Positions 57,801 through 64,000 of a DNA stretch of 64,000 nucleotides are shown one piece after another. The translations under genes and the position numbers were made by a program. The notes below the pieces were generated by a model, which had not been told where the DNA came from, did no database searches, and saw nothing but the letters and a program-made list of their open reading frames with translations. Source of the stretch: Pollenia angustigena (taxonomy: Eukaryota > Arthropoda > Insecta > Diptera > Polleniidae); NCBI GenBank assembly GCA_930367215.1, contig OV884058.1:196868208-196932207 (forward strand). Direction: 5' to 3'. Within the stretch, counting starts at the first letter, position 1, and each line of letters begins with the position of its first letter.

Positions 57801-60800
57801 TGTAAGTTAAACGGAAGTTTTGCGATCGTGATCTATAAACCATACATAAATAAAAATAATTGATATTTTTCTGTAGAATATATTTTTTAAATATCACTGT
57901 TTTTAGATAAAAAAATAATTTAAATTCTGCACAGTTCATTTGAAAATTGCATTTTGTAAGTAAAAGTGATTCTTAAGTAACCATTTTTATACCCTCCACC
58001 ACAATTAGTTGTGAAGAGGGTATACTAAGTTTGTCATTCCGTGTGAAACTTTTTTATTATTCAGCTCAGACCCCATAAAGTATATATATTCTGGCTGCTT
58101 AAGTAATTCTAAGTTGATTTAGACATGTCCGTCTATCCGTCTGTTGAAAACACGCTCACCTCCAAAAAACTCAAAGAAATGAACTTGGTGTCAAATTGCT
58201 TGTAGTTCTCCTAAGCAGTTTGGGGTTGAAATCCAGCAAAATCGGTTCGGTAGGATCAGAGCTATGAATCAAAATGTGGAACCACCACCTTAAAAAAATT
58301 GATAATTTTGTTACAAAAAATTAACATAAATGGTTGAATAATGCACGTAATGATATAAGATTTTGCAAAAGTTTATTTTATTCGACTGAAGATCGGTCCA
58401 TCATTTACCCTAGGCCCCATATAAACCCTACTCTCGGGAAACAGTTTAGTACGCCTAAAACCGTAATAGATGATGCTATCAGAATAAAATTGAATACTTC
58501 ACAGTTTAATAGGACTAGAAATAGCACTTATAAATTTGGTGATGATCGGTCCATAATTTACTATAGGCCTCATATAAAGCCCGCTCTGGTAAATTAATTA
58601 AATACGCATAAAACCGTAGCAGATGTATTTATTGTGGTAAAGTTTCTTTCAACTTTGTTTCATATGGCCATAAAAAATTTTATAAATTTTGTGATATACG
58701 GTCCACAATTAACCTTAGATCTCATTTTAACAGCCTTCTGAAATTCACTTAAATTCACGCTTAAACTAATTTCACCGCTGTATTGAAATTTATGATTTTT
58801 AATACCAGAAATCATTCTGCAGAAATTTGGGATGATTGGTTAATAACTTACCATGGCTCCAATATTAATTCCCCTCCTAAAATCATTTAAGTTCGGCTTA
58901 AACTGTTACGAATCATGATATTTTACTCAAGCTAGTTAAAATTGCTGACTAAAAGCATAATACTTTCTGATTGTCGGTCAATAATTTAATAAATCTCTAA
59001 GCCGCAACCAATTTTAATGCTGATGCCAGTTTTTATAAAGATAAAAATTATAATAAATATAAGTATATCATATAGATATCACTCCTGAATAACTGTCGGT
59101 GGAGGGTATCAAAGATTCGGCACAGCCGAATATAGCACTCTAACTTGTTTATTGGAACTTTTCCGATAATCCAAAAGTTATTAGCAACTGAGTTAAATCT
59201 TTTTGTTCGCACACTAAAAGCCAGCAAACACAAACAAAATTCTAAATGTTCCATCTATATTTGATTCTCTGATGTATATTCTTTTCTCCAATTCTCACCC
59301 AATCAAAATGTTAAATTTTATGAAAACACTGAAGCCCATTGATTTAAATCATTAATACAGAATACTAACTAAGTATGCAAAATTAGTTGTAGTAACCAAT
59401 GGTAAAAACACATCTTCTTTGCGTGCAATTCTTTTTAATTTAAAGTAAGAGCAGCCTCAGGCATTAAAATGTGTTGTGAATATATTTATGGAATATAAAT
59501 GCTTGGCTATATGCCTATAGTAATCACAATTCAGCACATGGACCATCAAAATAATTTTTTCAATATCATCGAACACCTTTGCTGAGAGAAAAAATAAATA
59601 GCACGAACAATTGAAGCACAGTCGCAAATGACGTTTTAAGTTACAAAATTAAAATTTTTTTAAGGAGATCAAAAAAACATTTTTACATGCAGGATTATTT
59701 GATTTAAAAAATTTTTTTTATTATTAAAAATAATGTTAATAAAAACATTCATGCAAAAAGCTTTAAAAACATTATTTCACACTGCAAAACCATATCGGTT
59801 TCATCATTTTCTTAGTAAGTCCCAATCCATATTATTAAGCATTTGCTGCGAAACACGAAAGTGTAATTTGTTTCATGCGCAAGCATTTTTTGTAAGTTTG
59901 TTATTGAAAAACAGAGAGAAGGCATAGAAAATAACTCAATGCTGTAAAACAAAATTTTTATTCTATGGACACGAATGCAGTTTCAAAAGAGAATTGAAGA
60001 AAGTTTTTGCAGCAAATGTTCCTAATATGGATGAGGACTAACTAGGGCTTCTTTTTCTTTTCCCGGGAAACGAAACAAGAAAAATCTTATTCCAGGGAAT
60101 TCCGGGATTCTTGGAATAAAACAATGATTTCATTAAATGAGTTCAAGACAAAAGTTTTTACTTTTTTAAAAGAATATACACATATACATTAACGAATTGT
60201 TAAAACTTATTAATATTTAGTAATTATTATTCATAGCAAATTGTTCAAATTAATTTTATTTTAAGCAAAAAATTTTAAGTATTATTAAAGCACTTAAAAG
60301 CTCATCAGAGATTCTATTTCTAGTCCTTGTTGAAATGTATAATACCTGCTACCAAAAGACCGTTAACTTATAGGCGTAGGAAAAATGGTTCGATTTGTAG
60401 TAATTTTTGGTAAAGATTATATTTTTATTGCTCGTTTTTGATTTTAACGATGCTAATAAATTGAAATTTCAAAAAATTTAATTCAAAATTCCAAAAAATT
60501 CCCGGGATTAATTTAAAAAAAGTGTCCCGGTATTCCCGGGAATTCTTTCACGCGTAGAAACTCTAGGACTAACTTATAACGTTGTTCCCCTGGCTGACTC
60601 TTTGTATGCCATTTTGAAGACGTTTAGGTGCATAATTTTGGTTGATGTGATGTTTAAACTGTGTAAGAGAGTAGGGTTAACGGTTATCTGCAAAATTCGG
60701 GTTTTTCAAAAAGTGGCTTGTACAACGTTATTCGCGGCTGTGATTCAACTATAGAATTAGCTGTAACGCTGGCATTAATGTTAAGCAGGGTGTTTTGCTG

Positions 60801-63800
60801 TATTGATGTTGAAATTTTGGGGTCTTGGAAAATAAAATTTATAGTTTTTAACAGCGTTTAAAACACTGCAGTCTAAGTACAAAAACTGCCAATATTTCAA
60901 CTTTTTCATTGGTCATTGGCAAAAAAAAAAAAAAAAACTTGCTTTTATTTCGGATTCATTAAATTTAAACAGTCGATCTCAAACCAACTCAAAAAGCGAA
61001 GTTCGACAGTTTTTGGTTTCGACTGCAGTTTTTTAAACCCCGGTTTTTAAGCTTAAAGAAAAAAAGTCATAATTTAACAAAATGCCAATTCCCTAAAAAA
61101 GGACAATCTACAGTCCCCCTTTTTGAAAAAAATCTGGAAGAACATCGTATCAAAATAAAGGACTGTCCTCTTAAAAAAAGGACGAATGGTTACCGTATGC
61201 ATTGTGCAAAAAAAAAAAAAATTATTTTACTATATTCTTCTAACACAAAAAAACAGATAAAATCATTAAAAACGTACATACTTATGACCTTATTCATAAA
61301 AAATATTTCAGGTTAATAACAGGCTTATTAAACGAATCTCCTATGGAAATCTGTTTAATAAACCTCTTATATATCAATAAGATTTTTTATGAATATGGGG
61401 GTTATAATAGAAAATCTGATATTAAGATTTGATATCAGAATAAAACCGCCTTTAACAAACATGACACTTAAGAAATGCATTCAAATATTTCTACTATACT
61501 TAAATAATAACTTCCCCTTTTGTATAAGTGGCTTCAATAAAATAGACTATTTTTGTTATTTTTTTATCTACTGTTAAACAAAATTAAATAATTAGTAATC
61601 AAAATTTAACGTTTCGATAACATTGTATACCTGTATATTATTTACATTATATGAATCATTTTTGGGCCAATATTTCAATATAGACTTCTAATTTCACCGC
61701 CACCTTTTTTAATGTATTATTAACAAAATAGGAATTTCAAATAAATAAACACAAGTAAATGCAATGAAAAGTATTGTAAATTACCCTAAAATTTTTTAAT
61801 GATAAAAAACAGGCATTAGTTGAAAGAACGTCAGGGTAAATAAATGAAAATTAAATGTTGTGTTATACATGCAAATAATTTTTTTTATTTAGAACAATTT
61901 GAACATAATTAAAAAAAAAAACAAGTAAGAAAATATAGTCGGTCAAGCCCGACCATATGATACCCTACACCACAGTATTTAAAAACACATCATGCTTATG
62001 TGTCCATATAAACATGGATTTATCTATGTTTATAAACTTAATTAAAATTGGTTTGAAAGTTTGTGAGAGGCCGAAATTGCCACCTACCTCTCCTTGTGTT
62101 CCTATTTTTGAAAAACTGTATAGCTTATGTGTCCATATAGATATGGATGTATCTATGGTTTAAATTTCATTAAAATCGGTTTGAGAGGCAGAAATTTACC
62201 CTATCTCCCCTCGTGGTCCTATTTTTTAAAAAATGCATCCCTTTTGTGTCCATAAAGATATGGTTCTATGTATGTTTTAAATTTCATTCAAATCGGTTTG
62301 ATAGTTTCTGAGAGGAAGAAATTTCCCCCTATCTTCCCATGTGGTCCTACAACTTGGCCCATTTTCAAAAGGCTTGGTCCTTGTGCCAATAAGAACCTAT
62401 GTCCCAAATTTTATCATATTATCTCCAAAATTGCGACCTGTACTTTGCGCACAAGGTTACATGGACAGTAGGGTGGGTCGAAAAAAAAGTTGTGCCAGTC
62501 ACCCCCTTGAATGAAAGATATGTCAATGAAGTTTCTAAAACAGGAAAAATTTTTTTTTGCCACGCCCCAAAATACAGTACTTTTGGTATTTTATATGTAG
62601 CGCTGCCATTTAAAGTCCGATCTCATCATATCGCATATCGTTGTTCATGCCTTGATAGAGGCTTTATTTTTGTCTTTGGTTACTTTTCAATCCGACCTGA
62701 AATTCTGGGCACCACTTATGCCATCTCGGATCCTTCCCCCAAATGTCCAATTTTTTTGATGGTCCAAGAAAGTCCTTATAAAGCTACGTATGTATAGATT
62801 GTTAATAAATTCATCCGTCTCACTTTCATTAAATAATGAGTAGTCCACTTGAAAACACCGCTTAGTTTAAAAAAAAACCAAAGGCTAAGAAACAGTTTTT
62901 AAAAATTGAAATAACAAGCCATAGAGAGTGGTTTTCAGGATTATTGAATAATTAAACAAAAATTGCGCGTAACTTACAGAGTTTTGTACGAGTTTGATAA
63001 TGGCTTAGGGAGTCATTAATAAAAATGGAGGCTTTTACAGAATTTTTATTTTGCTATATGTCTAAAACAAAAAGGGCTGTAATTAAGGGCGTGGCAAACA
63101 TTTTTTTTTTTAAGTTCTTAAAACTTAATAAATATACCTTTTATTCTAGGGCGTGACTGATGAAAATTTTTTTGGTTTGTATTGGCTTCTACTTGGTTTA
63201 ATGTAGTATGTGTGTGAAAAAGAAAAAAGGGCCTTAATTTGGAGGCGTTTCATAAAAGTGAACATATTAAAATCTATACATTCGTAGCTTTATAAGGACT
63301 TTCTTGGACCATCAAAAAAATTGGACATTTGGGGGAAGGATCCGAGATGGCATAAGTGGTGCCTAGAATATCAGGTCAGATTAAAAAGTCACCAAAGACA
63401 AAAATAAAGCCACTATCAAGCCATGAACAACGATATGCGATATGATGAGATCGGACTTTAAATGGCAGCGCTACATATAAAATACCAAAAGTGCTGTATT
63501 TTGGGGCGTGGCAAAAAAAATTTTCCTGTTTTAGAAACTGCATTGACATATCTTTCATTCTAGGGGGTGACTGGCACAACTTTTTTTTTTTTGTATGGAG
63601 GTCGACCCGGTCTTATGGACAGCCAGCCAGCCATCCTGCCAGCCAGTCAGCCAGCCGGAAGGACATCGCTAGTTCGACTCAGAAAGTGATTCCGAATCGA
63701 TCGGTATACTTTAGGGTTGGTCTCGGACCAATATTACACACATCAGCACAAATGCATAATACCCTCTCCACTATTGTGGTGTGGGTATAAAAAACAAACA

Positions 63801-64000
63801 TTTTAGTTTAAATGCCATTTTATGCTTAATATACTTATTTAAATAAAAAAAAAAATTTTTTTTAATTTCTTACGAACTCCTAATAATATGCTTTACATTT
63901 TGCATTAAATTACAGTCCCACGAATCCGATGAATTACGTTTTGATGTCGTGGTCAATAATTATAATAACTGGTGTTTACGTGCAGATACACCCGAGGATC
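45832..64000 (+). CDS. cert: Ceramide transfer protein (CERT), exons 1-2, partial
   Basis: CERT carries ceramide from the endoplasmic reticulum to the trans-Golgi for sphingomyelin or, in flies, ceramide phosphoethanolamine synthesis. Exon 1 (45832-46158) encodes 109 residues: a disordered N-terminus with an acidic [10 protein letters not shown] patch, then from residue 57 the PH domain, [20 protein letters not shown]...[20 protein letters not shown]. The KWTNYI.GWQ.R loop and the GCRG turn are the phosphatidylinositol-4-phosphate-binding features of CERT-type PH domains. Exon 2 (63916-64000, running off the window) continues in phase 0 with [23 protein letters not shown]. Donor GTAAGT and acceptor TTACAG are good. 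The serine-rich motif, FFAT motif and START domain lie beyond the window. GPBP is another name for the same family. In Drosophila this would be CG7207, from memory. Confidence 0.93.
46987..47830. mobile_element. FB-like foldback with inverted arrays of 82-bp repeats, 9-bp TSD
   Basis: The outer ends GGTGGCATGTCATAACGTCC and the inverse of GGTGGCATGTCATAAAGTCC are flanked by exact 9-bp copies TTGCAAAAA (46978-46986, 47831-47839). Inside, units of about 82 bp beginning GCATAGCCGGCC start at 47038, 47120, 47202 and 47282. They are followed by about four units in reverse orientation (47310-47640). Tandem subrepeats within inverted arms and a 9-bp TSD are the hallmarks of Drosophila FB elements. 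The array is much more GC-rich than its surroundings. A further short element lies at 47656-47802. Confidence 0.9.
47656..47802. mobile_element. Short palindromic MITE, TIR GCACGCAGAGAAAAAC
   Basis: GCACGCAGAGAAAAAC and its exact inverse delimit 147 bp; AT outside each end extends the match to 18 bp. It sits between the inverted array and the right outer end of the FB-like element, a third nesting level. Confidence 0.75.
48257..49569. other. Intronic, no feature recognised
   Basis: A/T-rich sequence. GCGATATTTCCCGGGAAATT and CCTGGGAATTGG near 49220-49270 resemble the subterminal words of the hAT-like elements at 49570 and 60044, so a decayed end may be present. Confidence 0.35.
49707..50368 (+). 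repeat. Hairpin-ended repeat (CCCACACCAC family), copy 2
   Basis: The start ATACCCACACCACACTAGTG, the CTGGCTGGCTGGCAGGCTGG tract near 49850, the TGTGCGCAAAGTACA phrase and an end TTTCTTACTTGT match copy 1. The TCGGGCTTGGCCGAC palindrome near the right end is reduced to TACTACGACTA, so that hairpin has decayed. Confidence 0.75.
50411..53389 (+). repeat. Satellite array, 384/388-bp units, seven full plus one partial
   Basis: ACATTCTGCTGGTGTCTAAT begins units at 50411, 50795, 51179, 51567, 51951, 52339, 52724 and 53108 (periods 384, 384, 388, 384, 388, 385, 384). The eighth unit stops after about 282 bp. Units differ at a few positions only: GGCTAAGG or GGCTACGG, AAAGCTTT or AAATCTTT, CTATCC or CTTTCC, and a 4-bp AACTAACTC insertion in units 3 and 5. 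These variants alternate in units 1-5. Each unit ends with a GC-richer GACGAAGGCCGTAGCGGGCC. No open frame spans the units. Confidence 0.96.
53656..53822. mobile_element. Palindromic MITE, 167 bp, TTAATA repeats at the flanks
   Basis: AGGTTATTCACGTCACAAGT pairs with the inverse of GGGGTTTCACGTCACAAGTT; pairing continues through GCACCCTT and, loosely, to the centre. TTAATA lies on both sides (53650-53655, 53823-53828). A TTAA-type duplication would suit Kolobok or piggyBac MITEs. Confidence 0.8.
53829..56135. other. Intronic, two minor repeat structures
   Basis: The MITE-like unit at 54159-54545 and a duplicated segment at about 55395-55760 (phrases TTTGGTTGGTTTCG.AAGTAC and AGAAAGGGTTTGCAC, about 240 bp apart) are the only structures seen. 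A relative of the latter lies at 32594-32645, next to the Transib element. No exon is evident. Confidence 0.4.
54159..54545. mobile_element. Possible MITE, ends CCCARCGG
   Basis: CCCAGCGG and its imperfect inverse CCGTTGGG delimit 387 bp with TA on each side (54157-54158, 54546-54547). The interior is full of GAAGGCCTT / CCTTCTTTAAGAAGG palindromic words. The short TIR makes this tentative. Confidence 0.4.
56136..56980. mobile_element. Foldback-like element with poly-G tracts
   Basis: TAGCGTGGCCGTTA and AACGGCCACCCTT frame arms sharing CCCAAATCGGTTCAGT and GATAAGTTGTGTTTTAGGGG in inverse orientation. Flanks ATGTATAT and ATGTAAGT agree at six of eight bases. Uninterrupted G runs of about 23 (56258-56280) and 14 (56928-56941) are present; their true length is uncertain in any assembly. 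The centre (about 56427-56570) is a fragment of the CAGGGAAACCA hAT family at 14584. Confidence 0.65.
56989..57986. other. Intronic, no feature recognised
   Basis: This looks like lower-copy sequence. TGGTCACACTT at 57738 resembles core-promoter Motif 1, but no exon follows. Confidence 0.35.
57987..59150 (-). repeat. Hairpin-ended repeat (TCGGCTGTGCCGA family), inverse copy
   Basis: Read on the minus strand it starts ACAAGTTAGAGTGCTATATT with the TTCGGCTGTGCCGAA palindrome and ends with a GGTGGAGGGTATAAAA word at 57987. It is the inverse partner of 41135-42200, with the same internal tandem unit (GATCGGTCCAT.ATTTACC at about 58390 and 58545). It is a useful uninterrupted reference for the copy broken at 24385. 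Confidence 0.75.
59151..60043. other. Intronic, no feature recognised
   Basis: Short open frames here have no resemblance to known families. No repeat boundaries were found. Confidence 0.35.
60044..60565. mobile_element. hAT-like MITE, CCCGGGAA-rich, TSD GGACTAAC
   Basis: The element starts TAGGGCTTCT and ends AGAAACTCTA, with exact 8-bp duplications GGACTAAC at 60036-60043 and 60566-60573. CCCGGGAA / TTCCCGGG words are frequent near both ends. No transposase frame is present in 522 bp. Confidence 0.82.
60574..61920. other. Intronic, no feature recognised
   Basis: A/T-rich sequence with poly-A runs at 60919 and 61208. [20 protein letters not shown] frame at 61389 is short and unconvincing. 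Confidence 0.35.
61921..63787 (-). repeat. Hairpin-ended repeat (CCCACACCAC family), copy 3, split by insertion
   Basis: Reverse-oriented copy: ACAAGTAAGAAAATATAGTC with GGTCAAGCCCGACC at 61921, and GTGGTGTGGGTATAAAA at 63787. Internal repeated GAGAGG.AGAAATT units recur at about 62065, 62182 and 62310. A 1146-bp foldback inserted at the TTACATGGACAG/CCAGCC point splits it; copies 1 and 2 show that point uninterrupted. Confidence 0.8.
62469..63614. mobile_element. Long-armed foldback with 8-bp TSD ATGGACAG
   Basis: ATGGACAG is duplicated exactly at 62461-62468 and 63615-63622. The element has inverted arms of roughly 330 bp (62469-62800 and 63280-63614) sharing CACGCCCCAAAATACAG, GCGCTGCCATTTAAAG and GGATCCTTCCCCCAAATG. 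The terminal bases are TAGGGTGGGTCGA against the inverse AAGACCGGGTCGAC, so the outermost few bases have diverged. The 8-bp TSD and TAGGG start suggest hAT. Open frames in the arms are mirrored in the two arms and are not genes. Confidence 0.9.

Larger units (their letters stand above)
46159..63915 (+). other. cert intron 1, 17.8 kb, filled with transposons
   Basis: Bounded by GTAAGT after ACAATAAAG and by TTACAG before the second half of the PH domain. It splits the PH domain between the SLSKATIK strand and the next loop. Most of its length is accounted for by foldbacks, a hAT element with a satellite array, hairpin-ended repeats and MITEs. No internal exon or antisense gene was recognised. 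Confidence 0.88.

Noticed and set aside
62399..62797. 132-codon plus-strand open frame
   Set aside because: It runs from the hairpin repeat into the foldback arm; the same sequence appears inverted in the other arm (63376-63579), so it is an arm artefact.

Overview
The window is AT-rich eukaryotic nuclear DNA, almost certainly from a brachyceran fly. Calyptrate groups such as blow flies, house flies or stable flies fit the gene sequences and the repeat load, but this is inference. Only two protein-coding genes can be modelled with confidence, both on the + strand. The first is a complete five-exon gene for a secreted DM4/12-family protein (33453-35514). The second is the 5' part of the ceramide transfer protein gene, cert/CERT (exon 1 at 45832-46158, exon 2 from 63916 to beyond the window edge). 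A 17,757-bp intron separates the two cert exons. A short minus-strand reading frame (44793-45002) upstream of cert may be a third gene or a first exon.

Most of the rest is transposable elements, often nested two to four deep. Many can be delimited to the base because terminal inverted repeats (TIRs) are bounded by target-site duplications (TSDs). They include: a 3.3-kb Transib element (5-bp TSD, ends resembling V(D)J recombination signals, a decayed transposase N-terminus) at 29269-32543; about ten hAT-like elements with 8-bp TSDs; TA-TSD elements related by a shared internal module; two nested foldback elements with 9-bp TSDs in cert intron 1; five copies of a CAAGGCGAATT-ended MITE, two of them in an intron and the probable 3' UTR of the DM4/12 gene; broken RTE-like and I-like non-LTR retrotransposon pieces; and two tRNA-like SINE heads.

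Layout. 1-9735: TA-TSD elements and a large family of repeats carrying AAAAGTACCA motifs. 9736-14385: little recognisable sequence, a 206-bp tandem array, a MITE and a hAT element. 14584-18400: a hAT shell holding three further insertions. 18401-29268: sparse repeats, an RTE-like reverse transcriptase cut by a hAT element, and hairpin-ended repeat copies. 29269-32543: Transib. 33453-36060: the DM4/12 gene. 36061-44745: repeats, a degenerate autonomous hAT element and a 1.9-kb palindrome of 470-bp units. 44746-64000: the cert 5' region and its intron, which holds the foldbacks, a hAT element enclosing a 3-kb satellite of 384/388-bp units, and a hairpin-ended repeat cut by a long-armed hAT-like foldback.

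No rRNA gene, intact tRNA gene, CRISPR array or bacterial operon was seen. The two genes appear functionally unrelated: one encodes a secreted protein of unknown role, the other a cytosolic lipid-transfer protein of the Golgi.
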